Shown: piece by piece, positions 1 through 7,296 of the stretch
Layout of the letters: each line of letters begins with the position of its first letter
Position numbering within the stretch: the stretch's first letter is position 1
Assembly (NCBI GenBank): GCA_963695175.1
Contig: CAVOGG010000002.1
Coordinates: 310,001-374,000 of the forward strand
Direction: 5' to 3'
DNA from: Fodinibacter sp963695175
Lineage (GTDB): Bacteria; Actinomycetota; Actinomycetes; Actinomycetales; Dermatophilaceae
DNA: 64,000 nucleotides
Translations under genes and position numbers: made by a program
The notes under the pieces: model-generated
What the model saw: only the letters and a program-made list of their open reading frames with translations
The model's database searches: none
What the model was told of the DNA's origin: nothing

Positions 1-246
1 GTCCGGCAGGTGCACGTCCATGAGCACCACGTCCGGGCGCAGTCGTTCGACGGCGGCCAGTGCCTCGCTCGAGTCCTGTGCGTGGCCCACGCACTCCAGG
101 TCGGACTCCGCGTCCAGGGCCCGGGCCAGGAGCTCGGCGAAGGTTCGGTGGTCGTCGACGACGAGCACCCTGGTGCGTTCCATGGGAACGGCCTGCCGCT
201 CATCGTCGATGAGCAGTGGGCCGTCCTCGATCAGCGTGCTCGTCAT
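1..246 (-). CDS. Response regulator receiver domain, 3' end outside window
   Basis: The visible 82 codons are the N-terminal half of a CheY-like receiver domain. An acidic patch (VLVVDDHRTF, about residues 26-35) and the phospho-acceptor aspartate in DVVLMDVHLPD (about residue 77) are both present. The ATG at 246 is used here; an internal ATG at 183 gives MERTRVLVVDDH, which is closer to the usual receiver start, so the first 21 residues may not be translated. The output domain lies beyond the window; by family it would usually be a LuxR/NarL helix-turn-helix. The partner kinase is not visible. It reads away from the SARP-type gene, which is on the same strand upstream. Confidence 0.8.
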   Translation of the reverse strand, partial: MTSTLIEDGPLLIDDERQAVPMERTRVLVVDDHRTFAELLARALDAESDLECVGHAQDSSEALAAVERLRPDVVLMDVHLPD

Positions 247-455
247 CCTTCGGTTTCCCCCCGCGTCTGGACCCCCGGCGCGAAGCACGCATCCCGACGT
301 GCTCCCCACATGGGGCCGCTGCCCTGTGCGGCCATCATGACCACCTTCCTGCAGTGTGGTTCCCCACCACTGTGGAGGTGCTCGCCGCAACCGTCCATAG
401 CCCGTTCGGACTAACCCACGGGGTCCGGCCCCCCGGCCGGAACCCACCGGAGCGC

Positions 456-1280
456 TCAGGCGACCGACAGCTCCGAGGGGGCGACGGCGCGGCGCAGGGC
501 CGTCAGGAAGAAGGTGTCGAGGATGTCGCCCTCTGCGGCGCGAGCCTCGATCGCGGCAGCCATCCGCTCGGTCTCGGGGCCGCAGCCGACCCCCAGCTCG
601 CGCTCGAGGATGGCCCGGCAGCGGGCCAGCGTGCGCCGCACGACGTCGTGCCGGCCGAGCCCGTGGTTGGCGAGCATGATCAGCCGGTAGGCCTCCTCGG
701 AGTACCGGTCGTGGCTCAGCGCGATCTCGGCGTGGCGCAGGCAGGTGGACCGCTCGCCCTCGGCGAGCCAGTCGAGGGCCAGGTCGAGGTGCGCGCGGGT
801 GGTGCGGTCCTCGTAGACCAGGCGGTCCTCCTGCGCCCACTCGTCGTAGCGCGCGTGCTCGAGGACCGGCCCGCCGGCCAACCCGACAGCCTCGGTGAGC
901 AGCCGGATCCGCTCCTGCCGCGGCGCGCGCTCTGCCTGCAGCAGCAGGTCGTCGAAGCGATCGAGGTCGAGGTCGACCTCCTCGAGGGCGAGCCGATAGG
1001 CACCCGGCCCCGTCACGATCACTCGGCGGGCCAGCGCCTGGTCGACGAAGATGCTGTGCCGCAGCACGCACACGTAGGTGTTGAGCGTGGCGACGACGTT
1101 GCGGGGCTCCTCCCCCTCCGGCCAGAGCGCCGCCGCGATCATGTCGGTGGAGACCAGGTGACCCCGGGCGAGCAACAGCAGCTCCAGCACCTGCCTGGGC
1201 TTGACTCCCCCGAGATCGCGTGGGCCGAGCACCCGCTCGCCGTCCCGCACCTGTAGTGGTCCAAACATGGAAATGTCCAT
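456..1280 (-). CDS. SARP/AfsR-type transcriptional regulator with BTAD domain
   Basis: The 274-residue product starts MDISMFGPLQVRDGERVLGP, the usual opening of an OmpR-like winged-helix DNA-binding domain in SARP regulators (PRQVLELLLLARGHLVSTD, ALWPEGEEPRNVVATLNTYV). The bacterial transcriptional activator (BTAD, TPR-like) domain follows from about residue 100 (DLDRFDDLL, LALDWLAEGE, RYSEEAYRLIMLANHGLGR). The frame stays open upstream to 1511, but the family start matches the ATG at 1280. SARP proteins normally activate secondary metabolism or stress genes. It is divergent from the multicopper oxidase at 1483, the obvious candidate target. No ATPase domain is attached, so this is a small SARP. 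Confidence 0.85.
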   Translation of the reverse strand: MDISMFGPLQVRDGERVLGPRDLGGVKPRQVLELLLLARGHLVSTDMIAAALWPEGEEPRNVVATLNTYVCVLRHSIFVDQALARRVIVTGPGAYRLALEEVDLDLDRFDDLLLQAERAPRQERIRLLTEAVGLAGGPVLEHARYDEWAQEDRLVYEDRTTRAHLDLALDWLAEGERSTCLRHAEIALSHDRYSEEAYRLIMLANHGLGRHDVVRRTLARCRAILERELGVGCGPETERMAAAIEARAAEGDILDTFFLTALRRAVAPSELSVA

Positions 1281-1482
1281 TGGTTTCTGCCTTCGCTCGC
1301 GTCCTGCACCGTCCGCGTCCCAGTCAGGGAACCACGTGCAGAAAACGTGGGGACATCCCCAAAAGTGGGGTGGCCCGTTCGGCCACAAGCGGATCAGCCG
1401 TTCGTCGTCGAAGGCAGTATCAAAAGGAGCCTCAAAGCCCTCCTTCCTACGGTCACTGGCCAACGGATCGAGAGGCGGGACC
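1281..1482. promoter_or_regulatory. Divergent promoter region with direct repeats (SARP gene / multicopper oxidase)
   Basis: This 202-bp gap must hold the promoters of both divergent genes. It contains a direct repeat, AAACGTGGGG at 1343-1352 and AAAAGTGGGG at 1361-1370, whose GTGGGG cores are 18 bp apart. A small inverted GGGGACATCCCC lies at 1349-1360. SARP regulators are known to bind short direct repeats near the -35 element, so this could be an autoregulatory site; that is inference from spacing only. An AGAGGCGGG ribosome binding site lies just upstream of the 1483 ATG. Confidence 0.4.
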
Positions 1483-3069
1483 ATGTCACTGTCAAGGCGC
1501 GAGATGCTCACGTTCGGTGTGCTCGCGGGGGGAACGATGATGATCCCCCTCGAGCGCAGCGTGCTGGCGGCGGGTCAGAGCAGGCTCGCGGAGAGTGCTC
1601 TGCCGGCGCCGTTCAGCGTGCCGTTCTCGCGGCCGCCACTTGCTACCAAGGTCAAGTCCGTGGGCACCACGGACTACTACTCGTTGACGATGCGCGAGCA
1701 GGCCACCGAGGTCATCCCTGGCTTCCAGACCCGGATCTGGGGATACAACGGGTCGTTCCCCGGGCCGACGTTCGACGTCCAGCAGGGCAGGGAATCGGTT
1801 GTCCGACAAGTGAACCAGCTGCCTGCGGTCCACCCGACGCTGGGCTACACGCCCTTCACGTCGGTCCACCTGCACGGGTCGGCGTCACTGCCCCAGTTCG
1901 ACGGGTACGCCAGTGACGTCACCTACCCCGGCCACTACAAGGACTACCACTACCCGAACTTCCAGGACGCCCGGACCCTCTGGTACCACGACCACGGTGT
2001 GCACCACACCGCATCGAACGTGTACATGGGCCTGGCCGGCATGTACCGGATGCACGATGCGCTCGAGCAGTCCCTGCCAATCCCCCAGGGGGACTACGAC
2101 GTTCCGCTGATCGTCAGTGACGCGATGTTCGACAGCCAGGGCCAGCTGCTCTTCGACGACGACGACCACTCGGGGCTGTTCGGGGACGTGATCCTCGTGA
2201 ACGGGCGGCCGTGGCCGGTCATGAAGGTCGAGCAGCGCAAGTACCGCTTCCGCATCCTCAATGCCTCCATCACGCGGTCCTACAAATGGCAGCTCAGCAC
2301 CGGCGACCCGTTGGTGGTCATCGCCACCGACGGCGGCCTCACGGCGGCTCCGCAGCCGGTGAAGTCGTTGCTCCACGGCAACGCCGAGCGGTACGAGGTG
2401 ATCATCGACTTCGCGAAGTACAAGGTGGGGCAACGCGTCACCCTGCGCAACATCAGCCCGAAGAACAACGTCAACTACACCAACACCGACAAGGTGATGG
2501 CGTTCGACGTCGTGGGCAAGGCCAGCAGCACCACCAAGAACTCGATCCCCAGTGTGCTCAACCCGAACAGCGCCGTCATGGCCCTGTCGCCCACGAGCAC
2601 CACCACGACCAGGACGATGGCCCTCGTCCGCAAGAAGGGGCAGTGGACCATCAACGGCCAGACCTGGGCGGACGTCGAGGCCACCGCCTATGCAAGGGCG
2701 TTGGCCAACCCGCCGCTCAACGGGGTGGAGGTCTGGGAGCTCCAGAACGACTCGGGCGGCTGGCACCACCCGTTGCACATCCACCTCGTCGACTTCCGGA
2801 TCCTCGACCGCGAGATCGACAGGAACGGGATACACCTGCCCCCCAAGCCCCAGGAGCTCGGCCCGAAGGACGTCGTCCACCTCGGCGAGAACGAGCGCGT
2901 CCGGGTCATCATGCAGTTCGGCCCGCACCCGGGCCGGTACATGATCCACTGCCACAACCTCGTTCACGAGGACCACGACATGATGGGTCAGTTCTGGGTG
3001 GGCGGCACCGGTGGGTACGACCCGGTCGGGACGGCGCGCCCGTATCCGCTGCCGGCCCCGGAGCTCTGA
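1483..3069 (+). CDS. Tat-exported multicopper oxidase (CotA/bilirubin-oxidase-like)
   Basis: The 528-residue product carries all four copper-ligand motifs of a three-domain multicopper oxidase: HLHG near residue 130, WYHDHGVH near 170, HPLHIHLVDF near 430 and HCHNLVHEDHDMM near the C-terminus (type 1 and T2/T3 copper ligands). The N-terminus MSLSRREMLTFGVLAGG has the twin-arginine SRRxxL pattern with a hydrophobic stretch, so export of the folded enzyme by Tat is likely. The ATG at 1483 is preceded by AGAGGCGGG; the frame is open further upstream but without the signal motif. Such enzymes oxidise phenols, bilirubin or metal ions and reduce O2 to water; the substrate cannot be told here. It is followed 6 bp later by a small membrane protein. 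Confidence 0.92.
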   Translation: MSLSRREMLTFGVLAGGTMMIPLERSVLAAGQSRLAESALPAPFSVPFSRPPLATKVKSVGTTDYYSLTMREQATEVIPGFQTRIWGYNGSFPGPTFDVQQGRESVVRQVNQLPAVHPTLGYTPFTSVHLHGSASLPQFDGYASDVTYPGHYKDYHYPNFQDARTLWYHDHGVHHTASNVYMGLAGMYRMHDALEQSLPIPQGDYDVPLIVSDAMFDSQGQLLFDDDDHSGLFGDVILVNGRPWPVMKVEQRKYRFRILNASITRSYKWQLSTGDPLVVIATDGGLTAAPQPVKSLLHGNAERYEVIIDFAKYKVGQRVTLRNISPKNNVNYTNTDKVMAFDVVGKASSTTKNSIPSVLNPNSAVMALSPTSTTTTRTMALVRKKGQWTINGQTWADVEATAYARALANPPLNGVEVWELQNDSGGWHHPLHIHLVDFRILDREIDRNGIHLPPKPQELGPKDVVHLGENERVRVIMQFGPHPGRYMIHCHNLVHEDHDMMGQFWVGGTGGYDPVGTARPYPLPAPEL

Positions 3070-3075
3070 GCCGCC

Positions 3076-3601
3076 ATGACGACCACGACAGGTGTGGGCG
3101 TCACCACCGCGACGACACCGACCGCTCGGCGGTACGAGCTGACGTCCACCCAGCTCTGGGTCGCGCTCGCCTCGGTCTTCGCGGGTGGGATCCACCTGGC
3201 GGTCACGCCGGAGCACCTCGAGCACTGGTGGGTCTACGGGACCTTCTTCGTCGTCACCGGGCTCTTCCAGGTGGCCTTCGCCGGCTGGGTGCTGCGATGG
3301 CCGACGTGGCCGGTCGCACTGACGGGCATCGTCGTGAACCTCGCCATCGTCCTGGTCTGGGTGGCCAGTCGCACCACGGGCCTGCCGATCACGCCTCCCG
3401 AGGACATCACCTCCCACGAGGGCACTCACGCGACTCGAGGCCGTCGGCCCCGCCGACCTCGCCGCCACCGGCGCAGAGCTGGTGGTCGTCTGCCTCCTCG
3501 TGACCCTCCTTCCCCCGCGGATGCGGCGGGTCACCGTCAACCTGTTGCTCGCCACCGGCCTGGGCCTGTGGGCGCTGCGACTCAGCGGCGCGCTGGGCTG
3601 A
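3076..3601 (+). CDS. Small membrane protein, one apparent +1 frameshift
   Basis: Starting ATG 3076, the first 115 codons encode two or three hydrophobic segments (LWVALASVFAGGIHLAV, YGTFFVVTGLFQVAFAGWV, VVNLAIVLVW). After HEG at about 3420 the frame loses sense. Dropping one G of the GGG at 3420-3422 restores HEALTRLEAVGPADLAAT, another membrane segment (LVVVCLLVTLL) and a clean end (LWALRLSGALG, stop 3599-3601). Corrected length is about 174 residues with four or five helices. Its stop overlaps the next ATG at 3601. The function is unknown; the position suggests a link with the oxidase. Either the base is a sequencing error or the gene is decaying. Confidence 0.6.
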
Positions 3602-4112
3602 TGGACGCGGCGACGCGGCTCGACGACCGCGCAAGGGCCGCGTCGCGCTATGGGGCGCGCCTGGCGGTCGCAGCCGTGGCCCTCCTGGCCGTGCTGCTCC
3701 TGACTGCGCTGGAGCCGTTGCGGGTCGTCTTCGGTGAGCATGAGCCCCACGCTCGTCGCCGGCGACCAGGTCCTCGTCGACAAGGTCTCCATCCGGCTGC
3801 GCCCGCCGACGCAGGGCGACCTGGTCGTCTTCCGCGACCCCCAGCACCACGACCTCGTCGTCAAGCGCGTCGTGGCCCTGGGCGGCCAGACCGTGGCGAT
3901 CGAGGATGCCGTGCTCGTGGTCGACGGGAACGTCCGGCACGAGCCCCAGGTCGACCTGTCGAGGATCGACTCGACCTACTTCGGCCCCAGTCACCGTTCC
4001 CCGCGATGCCGTATTCGTCTTGGGGGACAACCGTTCCGAGTCGATCGACTCGCGGACCTACGGGGCGATCCCGCTCGACGAGCTCGTCGGTCGGGTCGTT
4101 CTCACCTTCTGA
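3601..4112 (+). CDS. Signal peptidase I (S26), two apparent frameshifts
   Basis: Three reading frames together encode a type I signal peptidase. An N-terminal anchor (RLAVAAVALLAVLLLTAL) is followed after a frame change near 3733 by VSMSPTLVAGDQVLVDKV, holding the catalytic Ser. DLVVFRDP and VVKRVVALGGQTVAI, with the catalytic Lys, come next. After a second change near 3987 comes VPRDAVFVLGDNRSESIDS (box E) and YGAIPLDELVGRVVLTF. Each change is explained by one extra base (near the GG at 3733-3734 and the A at about 3987). The enzyme would release signal peptides at the outer membrane face. All catalytic motifs survive, which argues for a recently intact gene or base-call errors. Confidence 0.65.
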
Positions 4113-4227
4113 ATCACTCTCCAGGCAAGGGGTCGCCGGCCGAAGGACCGGCCGCAGAAATCCAAAAGGTACGTCAAAGACCAGCAGGTCAAGGTGTCGC
4201 ACACCACCGTGCAGAGAAGAGGTTTTC

Positions 4228-4912
4228 ATGGGTACATCGGTCTTCGCACTCGGTCACGAGCGCGCCCCCGGGCGCAGCAGGAATACTCGTCACGTGCGTC
4301 GCTTCGGGACCGGCGCGCCCGGAATGACCCTTCAGCGGGACGTCTCCTCCGGCTTGGTGATCTCGGGCAACATGGCGACCGTGAGGGCGCTCCTCACGTC
4401 GACGGCACCGGACACGGACGCGGCCCTCTTCTCGGGTGCTCGCCCGGGCCACGACATCACGGTCGCGACCATCGCCGGCGAGCAGATAGTGACGGTGGTC
4501 CACACCGGCGGGACCGCCCCTCTGAAGGTCACCGGGGCCACGATGACCTCAGGCGTACGCTCAGGATTCACCGTCGCCAGCGACGGGTGCAGCAAGGTCG
4601 CTCCGGGCTCCACCCGTGGCCATCACGCTCACCGTCGGTTTCGGCCGGATGAGCACGGTGACGACGCAGCACGTGCGGGTCACCAACGACGGTGCGTGCA
4701 ACCTGGTCTTCGCAGCGACCCCTTGTCGCTACCGGCCAGGCCATTCACGACCACGTGGGCATCTGCCCACGACGCTCACCGCAGGCAGGTCCTGCAACCT
4801 GTCGGTGAGCTTCAGGCCCACGGTGGTGGGGCTGGCGACCAGAGTTCTCACGGTCACCAGCAATGCGGCCGGCGGTCCCAAGACGATCACACTGACCGGC
4901 ACGGGACGCTGA
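4228..4912 (+). CDS. ASH/choice-of-anchor-D-like secreted protein, several frameshifts
   Basis: Two beta-sandwich-like repeats can be pieced together. The first (VTVVHTGGTAPLKVTGATM, FTVASDGCSKVAPGST) runs to about 4615. Skipping one C there continues as VAITLTVGFGRM and TTQHVRVTNDGACNLVF. A further +1/-1 pair between about 4720 and 4770 would restore TGQAIHDHVGICPTTLTAG, then SCNLSVSFRPT and LTVTSNAAGGPKTITLTGTG to the stop at 4910-4912. The alternating FTVxSDxC and LTVTSNA patterns are typical of ASPM-SPD2-Hydin-type repeats in actinobacterial surface proteins. The N-terminus is uncertain: no clear signal peptide is visible after ATG 4228. A dedicated upstream signal peptidase suggests it may be that enzyme's substrate. 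The start is low confidence. Confidence 0.45.
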
Positions 4913-5031
4913 CCAACAGATCGGAGGCGGTCGTGGATCTTCACCCCAGCCGCGACCGCCTCCGACCACCCGCCCTGGTGACGCCCTCGGGCCTCACCGA
5001 CATCCCCCCGGGCAACCGGACGGGCGGGTAG

Positions 5032-5067
5032 CCGATCGGCCGGCCGGGCAACCGGCCGGCCGATCGG
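5032..5067. terminator. Perfect 16-bp GC hairpin with GCAA tetraloop
   Basis: Bases 5032-5047 and 5052-5067 are exact reverse complements, closing a GCAA loop (GNRA class). It lies between convergent genes (plus-strand stop at 4912, minus-strand stop at 5141). There is no T-tract, so it may be a factor-assisted terminator or an mRNA-stabilising element. Confidence 0.6.
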
Positions 5068-5082
5068 TCTGTCACCACCACC

Positions 5083-5104
5083 GCCGGCCGGGCAACCGGC
5101 CGGC
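5083..5104. repeat. Second GCAA-loop hairpin, 9-bp stem
   Basis: GCCGGCCGG at 5083-5091 pairs with CCGGCCGGC at 5096-5104 around GCAA at 5092-5095. It repeats the core of the hairpin 50 bp upstream, so the two look like a local duplication. Confidence 0.6.
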
Positions 5105-5105
5105 C

Positions 5106-5142
5106 GATCGGGCGGATGCCGGGTCCCGGCATCCGCCCGATC
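5106..5142. terminator. 18-bp inverted repeat with GGATGCC core at racemase 3' end
   Basis: Bases 5106-5123 and 5125-5142 are perfect reverse complements separated by one base, so a real stem would have about 16 pairs. The right arm reaches into the stop codon of the minus-strand racemase (5141-5143). Its CGGATGCCGG core is shared with the elements at 15754, 32401 and 34152. Confidence 0.65.
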
Positions 5143-5863
5143 AGGCGCGCAGCGGGGCGCCGGCCCGCAGGACGACCCGGCGGGCGAGGGCGCCGATCGA
5201 GTCGACGATCGTGACGTCGTCGACACCGAGCTCGCCGTGCAGCACCGACAGCTCGGTGCAGCCCAGGGCCACCGCCTCGGCACCCTGGTCGCGCAGGTGG
5301 TCGACCACGGCGTCGAACCGCTCGCGCGACACGGGCACACCGGCCTTCACCCCGTCGTAGACGATCGCCATGACCTCACGCTGCACCTCCGGTGAGGGCG
5401 TGAGGAGGTCGATGCCGGCGGCGGCCGCCGCACCGGCATACGTGCCGGCGAGCAACGTTCCGTCGGTGGCGAGCACGCCGAGCCGCTGCAGGCCCGGCAC
5501 CGCCCGCCGGGCGGCGTCGACGGTCTCGGCCACGGTGTCGAGCACCTCGATCGACACGGCGGCGCGCATCTGCTCGACCCACACCACGGCCGTGTTGCAC
5601 GGGATGGCGATGAAGCGCGCGCCCGCGCGCTCGAGCGCCACGGCATCCGCGACGAGCACCGGCTCGGGGCTCTCACCGTGACCGAGGAGGAAGGCCGACC
5701 GGTCGGGGATGCTGCCGTGCTGCCAGACCAGGAGGTCGACGTGGTCCTGGTCGCGGTCGGCATCGGTCAGCTCGACCACGCGGTGCATGAAGAGCACCGT
5801 CGCCGCCGGGCCGAGGCCGCCGAGCACCCCGACCGGCTCGTCGCGCACCGCACTCGTCGTCAT
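5141..5863 (-). CDS. Aspartate/glutamate racemase family protein
   Basis: The 240-residue product has the Asp/Glu racemase fold signatures: GVLGGLGPAATVLFMHRV near the N-terminus, the first catalytic cysteine in IPCNTAVVW (about residue 89) and the second in ALGCTELSVL (about residue 205). The two-cysteine acid-base pair interconverts L- and D-aspartate or glutamate without a cofactor. The length is normal. The ATG overlaps the stop of the upstream ATP-grasp gene (ATGA, 5860-5863), so the two are translationally coupled. A racemase next to an ATP-grasp ligase recalls the D-aspartate ligase/racemase pairs of Gram-positive bacteria. The substrate is not proven. Confidence 0.85.
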   Translation of the reverse strand: MTTSAVRDEPVGVLGGLGPAATVLFMHRVVELTDADRDQDHVDLLVWQHGSIPDRSAFLLGHGESPEPVLVADAVALERAGARFIAIPCNTAVVWVEQMRAAVSIEVLDTVAETVDAARRAVPGLQRLGVLATDGTLLAGTYAGAAAAAGIDLLTPSPEVQREVMAIVYDGVKAGVPVSRERFDAVVDHLRDQGAEAVALGCTELSVLHGELGVDDVTIVDSIGALARRVVLRAGAPLRA

Positions 5864-7095
5864 CGGGCGACGAAGTGCTTGCGGAACTTGCGCACCTGGT
5901 TCACGTGGTAGGCCATGTTGTAGGCCCGACGCTTGAGGGTGAGGTCGGGGGCGTACCAGTTCGGGTCGCTCGCCCGGCCGGCCTTCATCAGGGCCAGTGC
6001 CTTGTCGCGCAGCACCGGGTCGAGCACGTAGCGCTTCACGACGTACCTGGGCACGAACGCGAACAGGTGCTCACCGCGGGCGATCTCGACGCCCTCGATC
6101 TCTTCGTGGCGCACCCAGTCGCGCACGTACCACTCGGAGACGTTGTTTCCACCGGCGGTCACGTAGAAGTTGGAGCGGCCCAGGCGCACGTTGATCTCGA
6201 AGAACTTCAGGGTGCCGTCGCGGCGGTCGTACTTGAGGTCGAAGTTCGAGAAGCCGACGTAGCCGACGTGCTCGAGGAAGCGGGTGGCCTGCTCGACGAT
6301 CTCGTCGATCTCGGTGTTGATGATGACGCAGGGGTTGCCGATGGCCATCGGGTGGTGCTCCTCGAGCAGCACGTGGCCGACCGCGCCGAAGCGCACCTTG
6401 CCGTGCTGGTCGGAGTAGCAGGTGAGCACCCGCATGTTGGTGTCGTCGCCCGGGATGAACTCCTGCAGAAGGAAGTTGCCGTCGTAGTTCGAGGCCCGCA
6501 CCGCTGCGAGCGCCGTCGCGAGCTGGTCGCGGGTGTCGTGGATGAAGACCTTCTTCTTGCCCGGGTAGCGCGCGTAGTGGTGCAGCGCGCTGTCGGCCGG
6601 CTTCATGACGACCGGGAACTCGAAGGGCAGGTCGTGCTCCTCGCCGAGGTCCTGCGACATGTCGACGACGACGGTTGTCGGGTAGGGCACGCCCACCTCG
6701 TCGAGCAGCCCGTAGAAGACGTCCTTGCGCACGATCCGGTCGAGCAGGTCGAGGTCGATGTACGGGATGGTGAACCACTGCCCCAGGTGGTCCTTGTGCT
6801 CGATGATCATCCGCACGTACCAGTCACCGGCGGCCACGAGCAGCAACGGCACGTCCGGGGTGGCGTGCTCGCGCCCGACCTTCTCGAGCGCGCCGACGAA
6901 CACGTCGGCGTCCTCGAAGCCCTCGATGTAGACGTGGTCGCACAACCTGCTCATGCCGATCGGGCCGCCGTCGGTCATGTTGACCACGAGCGGGCGCACG
7001 CCGTAGGCAGCGTGGAAGGTGCGCACGAGGCTGTATGCGGTGATGTCGCCGCCGAGGATGACGGGGCGGAAGTCGGTGGCCGGGGCGTCGGGCAC
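5860..7095 (-). CDS. ATP-grasp carboxylate-amine ligase
   Basis: With the GTG at 7095, preceded by GGAGGA at 6-bp spacing, the product has 411 residues; the longer frame to 7266 starts with low-complexity sequence. It begins FRPVILGGDITAYSLVRTF, a pre-ATP-grasp dinucleotide-like domain. The ATP-grasp core follows: FEFPVVMKPADSALHHYAR (nucleotide lysine), FLLQEFIPGDDTNMRV, FSNFDLKYDRRDG and FFEINVRLGRSNF (metal-binding E and N). The enzyme would form an amide from a carboxylate, an amine and ATP in the cytoplasm. Coupling to an Asp/Glu racemase suggests attachment of a D-amino acid, perhaps to the peptidoglycan stem peptide as D-aspartate ligase does. That is inference. Confidence 0.82.
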   Translation of the reverse strand: MPDAPATDFRPVILGGDITAYSLVRTFHAAYGVRPLVVNMTDGGPIGMSRLCDHVYIEGFEDADVFVGALEKVGREHATPDVPLLLVAAGDWYVRMIIEHKDHLGQWFTIPYIDLDLLDRIVRKDVFYGLLDEVGVPYPTTVVVDMSQDLGEEHDLPFEFPVVMKPADSALHHYARYPGKKKVFIHDTRDQLATALAAVRASNYDGNFLLQEFIPGDDTNMRVLTCYSDQHGKVRFGAVGHVLLEEHHPMAIGNPCVIINTEIDEIVEQATRFLEHVGYVGFSNFDLKYDRRDGTLKFFEINVRLGRSNFYVTAGGNNVSEWYVRDWVRHEEIEGVEIARGEHLFAFVPRYVVKRYVLDPVLRDKALALMKAGRASDPNWYAPDLTLKRRAYNMAYHVNQVRKFRKHFVAR

Positions 7096-7215
7096 GCGAG
7101 GTCCTCCGAGGTCGTGGGTGGGCGCGCGGGATCCCGCGCAGGGCTCGTCCAAGGTTCCCACAGGCGACCGGCCGGCCCGGCATCCGGTCGCTGGGCCCTC
7201 CCTCGCCCGCCGCCC

Positions 7216-7282
7216 GGGGCAACTTTGACCAATAGGGCGATCTTGTCCCAACACCGGATGGGGCAACTTTGACCTATTGGTC
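7216..7282. promoter_or_regulatory. Repeat-rich promoter region of the ligase/racemase operon
   Basis: GGGGCAACTTTGACC occurs twice as an exact direct repeat (7216-7230 and 7260-7274), 44 bp apart or about four helical turns. The flanking bases also form an inverted pair, GACCAATAGG (7227-7236) with CCTATTGGTC (7273-7282). The AT-rich islands stand out from the surrounding DNA. It lies 120-190 bp upstream of the minus-strand GTG at 7095, so it is a plausible operator or looped promoter. Confidence 0.45.
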
Positions 7283-7296
7283 GATGTTGGCCCGGG

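Noticed and set aside
1885..3864. Long open frame on the minus strand opposite the multicopper oxidase
   Set aside because: Low-complexity shadow of a GC-rich coding strand with no family pattern; real motifs lie on the plus strand.
5032..5142. Hairpin cluster as a CRISPR-like or integron attC array
   Set aside because: The arms differ in length and are GC-only palindromes with no recombinase gene or repeated spacer structure.
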